This document shows positions 56,029-64,000 of a stretch of DNA of 64,000 nucleotides, piece by piece. A program made the translations under genes and the position numbers. Below the pieces are notes generated by a model. That model was given only the letters and a program-made list of their open reading frames with translations. It did no database searches and was not told the origin of the DNA. How positions within the stretch are numbered: the stretch's first letter is position 1; every line of letters starts with the position of its first letter. The stretch comes from CAIWTU01 sp963815135 (GTDB taxonomy: Bacteria; Desulfobacterota; Desulfuromonadia; Geobacterales; Geobacteraceae): positions 1 to 64,000 of the forward strand of contig CAWFFO010000003.1 of NCBI GenBank assembly GCA_963815135.1, written 5' to 3'.

Positions 56029-58712
56029 TTACCGCGCCATCTGCTGCAGGATTTCTTTCAACTTCCGCAACTGCTCGCCGTAGCCTGCCCAGTCTCCCCG
56101 GCGCTGCATCTCCGTGGCCCTCTCGTATATGGTCATGGCCTCCCGGGCAAGCTCATTCCTGGGTGTCGCCGTCTTCTCCTCAGGGACTCCGACGGCAGTT
56201 TCGGAAACATTTTCCCTCCGAAAAGCTTTTGCAGTGCCAGCTCCAGGTTTTCCTCCATGACGACCTCATCCCCATAGGCGACGATAACCCTGCGCAGTTC
56301 GGGAAGACCGGCCTTGTCCGCGCGGCAAGATAGAGGGGCTGAACGTAGAGGAGCGATTTTTCGATGGGGATCACCAGCATGCTTCCCCGGATGACCTCCG
56401 AACCCCGCTGGTTCCAGAGCGTCAGCTGCTGCGAGATGAAGGAATCCTGGTTGATGCGGGCGTCGATCTGTTTCGGGCCATAGATCAGCCGGTCCGCGGG
56501 AAGGTGTAGACCAGCAGTTTTCCGTAATTCGGCTCGTCGCACCGGGCCGTCAGCCAGGCTGCAAGGTTGTCCCGTTTCGAGGGAGTGAACGGGAGGAGCA
56601 GGATATATTCCTCATCCTTTTCGCCCGGAAGCTTCATGATGGTATAGTATGGCTCCATCGTCTTATCCCCTATCGCCGGGACCTCCCAAAGATTTTCCTT
56701 GTTGTAGAAGACCTTGGGATCGGTCATGTGGTAGGCGGCGAACATCGCGGCCTGGACCTGGAGGAAACTGTGCGGGTAGCGGACATGCTTGCGCAGATCG
56801 TCAGGCATGGCCGACATGGGCTTGAAAAGTCCGGGAAAGATCCGGCTCATAGACCTTGACCATGACATCATGCGGGTCGCTGATGTAGAAGATCGATGTT
56901 GCCGTCATAGGCATCCACGACCACCTTTACCGAATTTCTCATGTAGTTGATGCCGTCCTGCGAGGGGTTGGAACAGGGGAGGCGCTTCGAGACCGTGTAG
57001 GCGTCCATGATCCATTTGAGCCTGCCGTCGGAGGCGATAACCATGTACGGATCGTTATCAACAGCAAGAAACGGGGCTATAGCGCTGATCCGCTCCTTGA
57101 CGTTGCGGTAGATAGAGGATCCGGCTCTGAGGCGTAATATCCGAGGAGAGCATGATCTTCTCCGTCTTGAACCTCGGAGGAGAAGAGGACCTTCTTCAGG
57201 AACGAATCCAGTGGGACTCCGCCCTTCCCTTCATAGGTCGTATTGACATTGCCGGTAGTCGGTCGGGTAGCTGAATTCGGGCACTTTCGTCCTGACGATG
57301 ACATAATCGTTGGAGAATTCTCCGTAATAGATGTCCGGTCTCGACACCTTGATGTCGGCCAGACTGACGGCCGGGATATCTTTTATGAAGAACTCGGGAA
57401 GCCCCTCTTTGCTGATCCTGCTCACCGGTCCGAGGGTGAGCCCGTTGCCGTGGGTGAAGATGAGGCGCTCGTTGATCCATGTCTTGCTGGGCAGATCACT
57501 GTACGAAAGTTCCCTCGGGGAGAGCATGACCTGAGTGTACTGGCCGTTTACCGTGTACCGGTCATTGTCCACATCGAAAAATTTGTAATAGGTCCTTATC
57601 TGCTGCAACTGGCTGAAAGTCCTGAGCAGCGGGGCGTGGTCCCATAGCCTGATATTCTTTATCGTCGCACTGTTCCTGGCGATATCGGCGGCGGAAAGTT
57701 TGTTTTCCACGTCAAAGGGAATGGTTTCGATCTTGTCCAGGTCATAACCCAGTCGGGTAAATTTTATATTGTTTGTTATGTAAGGCAGTTCCAGCGCAAG
57801 TTCGTTGGGAGCAACCTTGAATTTCTGCAGAAATGCGGGGTATGCCATGATACCGACGCCGTACACGAGAAGGATGGCGGCCGGGGCAAGCAGGGCCTTC
57901 CGCCAGGAACCTCTCCAGATACCCGCTGCCAGGACGACTGCACCGATCGGGGTCAGGATAGTCAGAAGCCGGTACACCTGCAACCTGGAATTGACATCGG
58001 CATATCCAGCACCATAAACGGCCCCGTTTGCTGAAAAAAGGAGATGGAAGCCGTCAAGCCAGAACCCCGCGGAGACAAGAAGCATGAAGAAACCGGCCAG
58101 AATGGCGACATGTCTCAGTACCTTGCGGTCTATACTCTGCCCGCTCGGTGTAATGGTGATGCCGCCGCGCAGATAATATATCGCGACCACCATGATGGTC
58201 GTGACAAGGACCAGGAATGAAAGGGAGGATTTTACTGATTCAATGAGCGGAAGGCTGAACAGATAGAAGCCGATATCTTTCCCGATAACCGGGTCGTTTA
58301 TCCCGACGGTGATCACATTCCTGAAAAGGAGGAATTTCTCCCATTGGGCTGATCCCCACTGACCCGCCAGAAAGGCAAGTATCACAGCAACGATGATGCC
58401 CGCCGGCTTTGCCAGAAGCGCGGCTTCGTCACTGCTGAACTGGCGGATTGTCCCGCCTGCCACGTAAATGCGCGCCGGAGGGAATTTGACCCTGTTTGCG
58501 ATGACGGCATTAAGCAGGACAAAGACTAAAGTGATTGTCGCAAAGAAAGCACCGCTGCCGATCCTGGCGAGCAGGGTAGTCGTGAATACCGATGAGAAGC
58601 CGGTTTCTTTAAAGAAAAACCAGTCCGTATAAAGACCGGTCAGAGAAAAAATGAACGGCAGGACGAAGAAAACGACAAGAACAAGGATAACGGTCTTTTT
58701 GTGTCTGAACAT
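56029..58712 (-). CDS. UPF0182-family membrane protein (several frameshifts)
   Basis: Conceptual product of about 890 residues. The first 320 residues hold about seven membrane helices (VILVLVVFFVLPFIFSLTGL, SGAFFATITLVFVLLNAVIA and others). The long extracellular part has LPYITNNIKFTRLGYDLDKI, PRELSYSDLPSKTWINERLI, FTHGNGLTL and GVPLDSFLKK, typical of UPF0182. The C-terminus ends EQLRKLKEILQQMAR. Indels are needed near 57260, 57110, 56885, 56830, 56500 and 56210. Function of the family is unknown. The ATG with AGGAGGG was chosen. Confidence 0.82.
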
Positions 58713-58765
58713 CAAACCCTCCTTTTGCATTGAATTAATCAACTAATCGCAAGACAGCGCAACAA

Positions 58766-58981
58766 CTATTTACCCTTGCGCATGCGGTCCGCGCGCTCCC
58801 TGATCCGGTGCAACAGGGTACGCGCCCACACAAATTCGGTCGCAAGAATTCCCAGACCGACAGGAATGACCACTATGGCAGGGCCAGGAAGCACGATCAT
58901 CGCCACTCCGATGGCGAGAACCGTAGAGCCTACTATGGCTATGACAATACGTTTTGCCTTCCTTAGGGTCAAGCTAAACAT
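58766..58981 (-). CDS. Small PGPGW-like membrane protein
   Basis: A 71-residue protein with a helix pair (IVIAIVGSTVLAIGVAMIVL, then PGPAIVVIPVGLGILATEFV). The PGP turn and the ATEFVWARTLL block match the short PGPGW transmembrane family. AAAGGAG precedes the chosen ATG. Function unknown. Confidence 0.75.
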   Translation of the reverse strand: MFSLTLRKAKRIVIAIVGSTVLAIGVAMIVLPGPAIVVIPVGLGILATEFVWARTLLHRIRERADRMRKGK

Positions 58982-59115
58982 TATCTCTCCTTTAAATCTT
59001 GAAACCTGGCAATCCTTTTTTCCTTGGACGGCCGGGTGGAAAACAGCTAAAATAGCTAAACCGCTGATTCCGGAAGAAACATAACAATACAATTAAAATC
59101 TCATCATAACCCTTA

Positions 59116-61107
59116 CTATTTAGTGTCACCCACAGGCTGGAAAAGCTTACCGGCAACAGAGAGTTGTGTCGGCGTTCCCAACAGCAGGACAATGTCTCCG
59201 TCACGCAATTCCCACACCGGATCCGGGTTGGGGATAGTTTCGTCTCCACGTCTTATGGCAAGGACCGTAACTCCGGACCTGTTCCTGAGGGTCCCTTCCC
59301 GCATGCTCTGACCTTCGAGAGGAGAGCCGCGTCTCACCATGAAGGTCCCAATTTCGGCTCCGGAAAGATAGCCGCTGATCCCGGTTGCGTGGCTGTGCCT
59401 GCGGCTCATTCCCCTCAGCATTTCATAACTTCCCTTGCGCACCTCCGCAACACAGCCGTCGATTACATCCTGAGGCAGCAGAAATTTTTTCAGAACCCGT
59501 GACAGGATTTCCACGGAGGTTTCGAACTCTTCGGGAATCACCTCGTTCACCCCGAGCCTGTACAACGGTTCCACTTCTGCGACATACCTGGTCCTGACGA
59601 TTATATGCAGACTGTCACTCATCTTGCGCGCCAGATCCGCAATCCGGCGAGCAGCAGCGGCATCGGAGATGGCCACCACAAGGATGCGCGCCTTGCGGAT
59701 CTGCGCATGTTCCAGTATCTCCGGGCTCGAAGCATCGCCGAAAATGATTCGCTCTCCCCTCTTTCTTTCCGTTTCAACGGTAAAAGGGTTCGATTCGATG
59801 ATCAGGTATGGAGTTTTCAGGTAATTGAGCGCCCTGGCGAGATTTTTGCCGTTCACTCCGAACCCCGCAATGATCACATGATCTTCAGGCTTCTCTTCCT
59901 TGTCGTGATTGCCGAAGAGCGTTTTCCCCCTGTTCATGAAATCCGGTGCAATGCCGACAACCGCGTCCGCCAGGCGGGGTGCGGACTTGAGAAGGAAAGG
60001 CGTTAAACCCATTGTTGCCACTGAAGCGGCGAGAAAAAGCTGGTATGTTTCCGATGTCAGAAATCCGTACTGCAACCCTGACCGGGAAAGGACAAAAGAA
60101 AACTCGCCTATCTGGGCAAGGGAAATCCCTGTTATGAGAGCTACCCTCAGCGGGATTCCCAGGGAAAGGACAGCCGTGACATTCATCAGGGCTTTTACCG
60201 CGATAATTGACAGGACAAGGAATAAAACCGCCAGCGGGTTCGCGAGTATAACGGCAGGGTTTACCAGCATACCGACCGAGATGAAGAAAAGACTCATAAA
60301 CAGGTCGCGGAACGGCATGATGTCGCCCAGGGCCTGATGACTGTACTCGGATTCGGATATCGCCAGTCCCGCTATGAAAGCCCCGAGTGCGAGGGAGAGG
60401 CCCACCAGCGCCGTGACCCAGGCGATTCCGAAGCTTATGAATATTACCGTTAGCAGAAAAAGTTCGCGGCTTCTCGTTCTCACGACCTGTCCGAATATCC
60501 ACGGGACCAGAAAACGTGCGCCATAATGCGCCACCACGACTACCGCCACGGTTTTCACAGAGACTTCCAGAACATCCTGCAGGCCGTTGCCGACTCCCGC
60601 CAGCAACGGAGTAAAAAGCATCATCGGCACAATACAGAGGTCCTGGAAAATCAGTATGCCGAGGGCTGTTTTGCCATGCGGAGCATCAATTTCTCCGGCG
60701 TCCATCAGCAGCTTCATCAGTATGGCGGTACTGGATAATGCACCCAGAAAACCGAAGAAAAGCGCCTGGTTGAAGGGTATTTGAAAAAGGGAACCGATCC
60801 CGGCTGTTGCCAGGACGGTAAGGACGATCTGCAGACCTCCGCCGATAAAGACGGCATGTTTTATTCGTGCCAACTCCTTGAGAGAAAATTCTATCCCGAT
60901 TGTAAAAAGGAGCAGCATTACCCCGAGTTCCGCCATCTGCTCGACGTGATGAGTATCCCTGATCAGGCCAAGCACATGGGGACCGGCCATAATGCCGGTA
61001 ACCAGGAAGCCGATGACTGCGGGCAGCATCAGACGGCGGAACAGGGTAACGGTAAATAGAGCCATGCCGAAGAGCTTAACTATGTCCGCTACGGATTGCA
61101 GATCCAT
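59116..61107 (-). CDS. KefB-type cation/proton antiporter with RCK domains
   Basis: A 663-residue CPA2 transporter. The membrane domain (1-385) has the family signature GFLGALSSTAILMKLLMDAG and IGISFAWVTALVGLSLALGA-like stretches. The cytosolic RCK-N domain (about 407-520) begins VIIAGFGVNGKNLARALNYL, and an RCK-C/TrkA-C domain follows (VRRGSPLEGQSMREGTLRNR). It likely exports K+ or Na+ under nucleotide control. Confidence 0.93.
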   Translation of the reverse strand: MDLQSVADIVKLFGMALFTVTLFRRLMLPAVIGFLVTGIMAGPHVLGLIRDTHHVEQMAELGVMLLLFTIGIEFSLKELARIKHAVFIGGGLQIVLTVLATAGIGSLFQIPFNQALFFGFLGALSSTAILMKLLMDAGEIDAPHGKTALGILIFQDLCIVPMMLFTPLLAGVGNGLQDVLEVSVKTVAVVVVAHYGARFLVPWIFGQVVRTRSRELFLLTVIFISFGIAWVTALVGLSLALGAFIAGLAISESEYSHQALGDIMPFRDLFMSLFFISVGMLVNPAVILANPLAVLFLVLSIIAVKALMNVTAVLSLGIPLRVALITGISLAQIGEFSFVLSRSGLQYGFLTSETYQLFLAASVATMGLTPFLLKSAPRLADAVVGIAPDFMNRGKTLFGNHDKEEKPEDHVIIAGFGVNGKNLARALNYLKTPYLIIESNPFTVETERKRGERIIFGDASSPEILEHAQIRKARILVVAISDAAAARRIADLARKMSDSLHIIVRTRYVAEVEPLYRLGVNEVIPEEFETSVEILSRVLKKFLLPQDVIDGCVAEVRKGSYEMLRGMSRRHSHATGISGYLSGAEIGTFMVRRGSPLEGQSMREGTLRNRSGVTVLAIRRGDETIPNPDPVWELRDGDIVLLLGTPTQLSVAGKLFQPVGDTK

Positions 61108-61375
61108 CAGTTCGCTCCGATAATGAGAGTATAAAAATAGTTAAAGTTATCACCTCTATGAATTATAATGTTCCCAGAAGAATGCTTATTGTCAACAATT
61201 GCCGACGGCCATCCGGTATGCACGGAATACAGCGAGAAAAAGATTGACAGGATAATCCCGATGCTGCTAGTTTGTATTTTAAATAGTTAAAACCTGTTGA
61301 TATTCAAGGAAAATCACCTGAATGAAGGTTTCGGAAAAGCAGCAGGCTGAAAAATTGTAAAACAGGATTTTCGCT

Positions 61376-61462
61376 GGGGGAGTTTAGGCTGAGAGTCTGT
61401 TCCGGATGGAACGGACGACCCTTTGAACCTGATCCGGATAATGCCGGCGGAGGGAAGCGTTC
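61376..61462 (+). ncRNA. TPP riboswitch (THI element)
   Basis: Has the conserved GGCTGAGA, the CCCTTTGAACCTGATCCGGA block and the 3' GGAGGGAAGCG, in the right order. It sits before thiS-thiG-thiE, whose products make thiamine, so it should shut the operon down at high TPP. Confidence 0.95.
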
Positions 61463-61485
61463 TTTAGAGTATTTCCATTACCTTG

Positions 61486-61509
61486 AGGCCGCTTCGCGGC
61501 CTTTTTTAT
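61486..61509 (+). terminator. TPP riboswitch expression-platform terminator
   Basis: AGGCCGC/GCGGCCT stem with a 3-base loop followed by seven T residues, 24 bases after the aptamer and 42 before the thiS start. Confidence 0.85.
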
Positions 61510-61550
61510 TGCTCTTGCTTCACTCAATTGCCTGCCAAAAAGGACATAAC

Positions 61551-61748
61551 ATGGAAATTACAGTAAATGGAGAAAAAAAATCCGTCAACCCGATGTCGGT
61601 GCTGGAGTTTCTGCAATCGCTTGAAATCGACTCCCGTCGGGTTGCCGTGGAATACAATAGGGAAATTTTACCGAAAGCCTCTTATGAAACAACTGTTCTG
61701 CAGGATGGAGATCAACTGGAAATCGTCCATTTCGTCGGTGGCGGTTAG
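61551..61748 (+). CDS. thiS: Sulfur carrier protein ThiS
   Basis: A 65-residue ubiquitin-like carrier (MEITVNGEKKSVNPMSVLEF, then DSRRVAVEYNREILPK, ending HFVGGG). The C-terminal Gly-Gly is thiocarboxylated and gives sulfur to ThiG. AAAGGA precedes the chosen ATG; an upstream in-frame start would run back into the terminator. Confidence 0.95.
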   Translation: MEITVNGEKKSVNPMSVLEFLQSLEIDSRRVAVEYNREILPKASYETTVLQDGDQLEIVHFVGGG

Positions 61749-61862
61749 TAAAAATAATAAGGCGCAATGCTGATAACATAAAACAAAAGACAAAGAATCC
61801 GGAAAAAAAGACAACCCGGATATGCGTAAAGACCGATACGGGTGCGCGAAAGGAGAAGCATT

Positions 61863-62645
61863 ATGTCTGACAAGGCGGATAAACTCGTAATTGCCGGCAG
61901 GGAATTCAGTTCCAGGTTGATGATCGGCACAGGGAAATATGCCAGTTTCCAGCAGATGGCCCAGGCCATTGAGATATCCGGGGCGGAGATAGTCACGGTT
62001 GCGGTGCGCAGGGTCAACATTTCAGACCGGAACAAGGAGTCTCTTCTCGACTATATAGATACGGGAAAATACACCCTGCTCCCGAATACCGCCGGGTGCT
62101 ACACCGCGGACGACGCCGTACGCACCTGCCGCCTGGCACGGGAGGCGGGCCTTTCGGATTTCGTCAAACTGGAAGTCCTCGGCAACGAAAAGACTTTGTT
62201 CCCCGACAACGAAGAACTGCTCAAGGCGGCAGCGGTTCTGGTCAGAGAAGGCTTTACCGTGCTCCCCTATACCAGCGACGACCCGATCCTCTGCAAGAAA
62301 CTGGAAGATATAGGGTGCGCGGCTGTCATGCCACTCGGGGCGCCCATCGGCAGCGGTCTCGGGATCCGGAACCCGTACAATATCCGCATCATAATGGAAA
62401 CAGTCAAGGTGCCGGTAATTGTCGATGCCGGTGTCGGCACCGCTTCCGACGCGGCTATCGCCATGGAACTCGGATGTGACGGAGTACTCATGAACACCGG
62501 CATCGCCGGAGCCAGAGACCCGATTGCCATGGCAGAAGCCATGAAGCTGGCGGTCATTGCCGGCCGCCTGGCATTCAGGGCCGGACGCATTCCGAAAAAA
62601 CTCTATGCTTCCGCGTCAAGTCCGATCGAGGGAATAATCGAGTAA
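61863..62645 (+). CDS. thiG: Thiazole synthase ThiG
   Basis: A 260-residue TIM-barrel enzyme that builds the thiazole phosphate. It has FSSRLMIGTGKYASFQQMAQ, TVAVRRVNI, the Lys in DFVKLEVLG, and phosphate-binding GVGTASDAAIAMELG and GVLMNTGIAGA. AAAGGAG precedes the ATG. ThiE follows after 4 bases. Confidence 0.96.
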   Translation: MSDKADKLVIAGREFSSRLMIGTGKYASFQQMAQAIEISGAEIVTVAVRRVNISDRNKESLLDYIDTGKYTLLPNTAGCYTADDAVRTCRLAREAGLSDFVKLEVLGNEKTLFPDNEELLKAAAVLVREGFTVLPYTSDDPILCKKLEDIGCAAVMPLGAPIGSGLGIRNPYNIRIIMETVKVPVIVDAGVGTASDAAIAMELGCDGVLMNTGIAGARDPIAMAEAMKLAVIAGRLAFRAGRIPKKLYASASSPIEGIIE

Positions 62646-62649
62646 AGGG

Positions 62650-63282
62650 ATGATTGATTTCTTTCTCTATCTCATCACAGACAGGAAACAGGTCCGCCGC
62701 TCAAGCCTTGCAGAAGTAATCGAGGCGGCTTTAAAAAGCGGGATTAAAGCGGTACAGCTGCGGGAAAAGGATCTTTCAGGCCGTGACCTGTACGAAACCG
62801 CCAGGGAGATAAGGAACCTGACGGCTCTTTACGGCGCCAAACTATTCATCAATGACAGAACGGATATCGCTCTCGCGGTGGACGCAGACGGTGTTCATCT
62901 TGGCGGCGGGAGCATTCCGGTTTGCGCGGCAAGGCGCATTCTGGGCGGGAAAAAGCTGATCGGGGTCTCCTGCCACAACCTTACGGATGCTCTGTCAGCT
63001 GAAGAAAACGGAGCGGATTTTATTACGTTCGGCCCGGTTTATTACACTCCCTCCAAGGCACCTTACGGGGATCCGGTCGGCATAGCATCGCTGAAAGAAG
63101 CAGCCGGTCTCCTCACCATCCCGGTCTTTGCACTCGGAGGGATAAAGAAAGAAAACATACCCGAGGTCATTACTTCGGGAGCGCACGGTATAGCTCTGAT
63201 TTCGGCCATCATCGCAGCCGAAGAACCGGGCAGAGAAGCAAGAGAGCTCTTATCTTTCTTCTCTTTCCGCGAAACAGTTTAA
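62650..63282 (+). CDS. thiE: Thiamine-phosphate synthase ThiE
   Basis: A 210-residue TIM barrel that joins the pyrimidine and thiazole parts. It has FFLYLITDRKQ, VQLREKDLSGRDLYETA, LFINDRTDIALAVDADGVHL and ISCHN-type (GVSCHNL) blocks, all as expected. Third gene of the thiamine operon; the next gene begins 3 bases after its stop. Confidence 0.95.
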   Translation: MIDFFLYLITDRKQVRRSSLAEVIEAALKSGIKAVQLREKDLSGRDLYETAREIRNLTALYGAKLFINDRTDIALAVDADGVHLGGGSIPVCAARRILGGKKLIGVSCHNLTDALSAEENGADFITFGPVYYTPSKAPYGDPVGIASLKEAAGLLTIPVFALGGIKKENIPEVITSGAHGIALISAIIAAEEPGREARELLSFFSFRETV

Positions 63283-63284
63283 TC

Positions 63285-64000
63285 ATGTATGACGATTTTA
63301 TTCACAAAGATCTGCGCATCAATTCCTATGGTTCATACCTGCGCCGTCGCTTTCGCTGCCGGGTCAGCAAGGTGAACGTGGATGGAGGCTTCACCTGCCC
63401 GAACCGTGACGGAGTCAAGGGTGACGGCGGGTGCGTCTACTGCGACAACACATCTTTTTCCCCACGGGGGACCATCGAGGAAATCCCGCTCAGAAAGCAG
63501 ATGGAAGACGGGATGGCCTATCATCGCAAGCGGCTCGGAAGCGAAAAATTCATCATCTATTTCCAGAAATACACCAACACCTATGGGCCGCTTGAAAAGA
63601 TAACCGGCCTGTATCGGCTTGTACTCGACCACCCCGATGTCCTGGGCATATCCGTCGGCACCAGGCCCGATTGCCTGTCGGACGAAATATTAGCCCTGCT
63701 GGAGGAAATTGCGCAAACACATTATGTCTGTCTGGAACTGGGGCTGCAGTCCATGGATGACGACATCCTGCGCCGCATCAACCGCGGCCACAGCCTCGAC
63801 GATTACCTCAGGGCCGTGGAGAAAACCGCGGGAAGGGGAATAGAGCTCTGCACTCACCTGATCTACGGCTTTCCCGGCGAGACCGCGGAGGGATTCCTCA
63901 GGACCGCGGACCTGGTCGCGTCACTTCCCGTCAATTCACTGAAGATCCATCAGCTCCATGCGGTCGAGGGAACGAGGCTTGCAGAGATGTACCGGAGCGG
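63285..64000 (+). CDS. TIGR01212-family radical SAM protein (YhcC/YtqA-like), cut by window end
   Basis: The first 238 or so residues of a radical SAM protein. The unusual cluster motif CPNRDGVKGDGGCVYC is characteristic of TIGR01212. Further blocks are FIIYFQKYTNTYGP, GISVGTRPDCLSD, LELGLQSMDDDILRRINRGH and HLIYGFPGETAEGF. Its substrate is unknown. The C-terminus is outside the window. Confidence 0.9.
   Translation, partial: MYDDFIHKDLRINSYGSYLRRRFRCRVSKVNVDGGFTCPNRDGVKGDGGCVYCDNTSFSPRGTIEEIPLRKQMEDGMAYHRKRLGSEKFIIYFQKYTNTYGPLEKITGLYRLVLDHPDVLGISVGTRPDCLSDEILALLEEIAQTHYVCLELGLQSMDDDILRRINRGHSLDDYLRAVEKTAGRGIELCTHLIYGFPGETAEGFLRTADLVASLPVNSLKIHQLHAVEGTRLAEMYRS

Larger units (their letters stand above)
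61108..61550 (+). other. Intergenic region with TPP riboswitch leader
   Basis: The first 265 bases are AT-rich and hold the divergent promoters; the rest is the thiamine leader with aptamer and terminator. No gene is supported. Confidence 0.6.

Overview
The window looks like a chromosomal segment of a Desulfuromonadia (Geobacter/Pelobacter-like) bacterium. The reasons are a GEMM-type cyclic-dinucleotide riboswitch, a HydG plus TM1266-family pair, a Fap-like amyloid locus under sigma-54 control, a PAS-LytTR regulator resembling RcoM, and several small proteins of the kind I associate with that group. No rRNA, tRNA or CRISPR array was seen, and the taxonomic call is an inference from gene content.

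Layout. 1-3.75 kb (minus strand): the 5' part of a 3-methyladenine DNA glycosylase, a VOC protein, a tautomerase, a PAS protein, an M24 peptidase-like protein and an RcoM-like regulator. 4.0-7.96 kb (plus): a GEMM riboswitch with an overlapping terminator leads an operon of an SDR, a DJ-1/VOC fusion and a flavin disulfide reductase; the operon ends in a truncated reading frame that runs into the end of ftsK. 7.9-13.3 kb (minus): ftsK, RNase J, and a plsC operon with two small membrane proteins. 13.3-20.7 kb: the Fap-like amyloid locus. A sigma-54 promoter precedes three secreted Asn/Gln-rich proteins and a periplasmic C39 peptidase; a convergent FapF-like porin and an NtrC-type activator lie on the other strand. 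21.5-26.4 kb (plus): AMIN-domain proteins, ssb, an S24-like repressor, then a leader with a terminator before a TM1266 regulator and hydG. 26.5-43.5 kb (minus): an AsmA/YdbH-like and DUF1318 pair, HU, PBP1A, Hsp33, a U32 peptidase, a two-ACT protein, tandem secreted paralogues, and DAHP synthase with a Phe-rich leader-peptide attenuator, then polA. 43.7-45.0 kb: a complete insertion sequence. 45.1-51.5 kb: hsp20, larE, cysK with an Rrf2 regulator, a truncated sensor-kinase/receiver gene and small proteins. 51.9-64 kb: tex, FAHD hydrolase, nucleoside deaminase, UPF0182, a KefB-type antiporter, then a TPP riboswitch with thiS-thiG-thiE and a TIGR01212 radical SAM gene cut by the window end.

The most interesting system is the amyloid locus. 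The stand-alone C39 peptidase sits beside Sec-exported substrates, one of which carries a double-glycine-type motif (ELDAMRGG) just after its signal peptide, and all the secreted partners share a related C-terminal motif. Activator, promoter, subunits, peptidase and pore are all present, so the locus reads as a self-contained amyloid export module.

A caution: several long, otherwise intact genes (PBP1A, DAHP synthase, U32 peptidase, UPF0182, the FapF-like porin, the sigma-54 activator and a small secreted protein) are broken by single-base frameshifts, often at short homopolymers. Uncorrected sequencing error is the simplest explanation, so I annotate these as single genes rather than as decayed ones.
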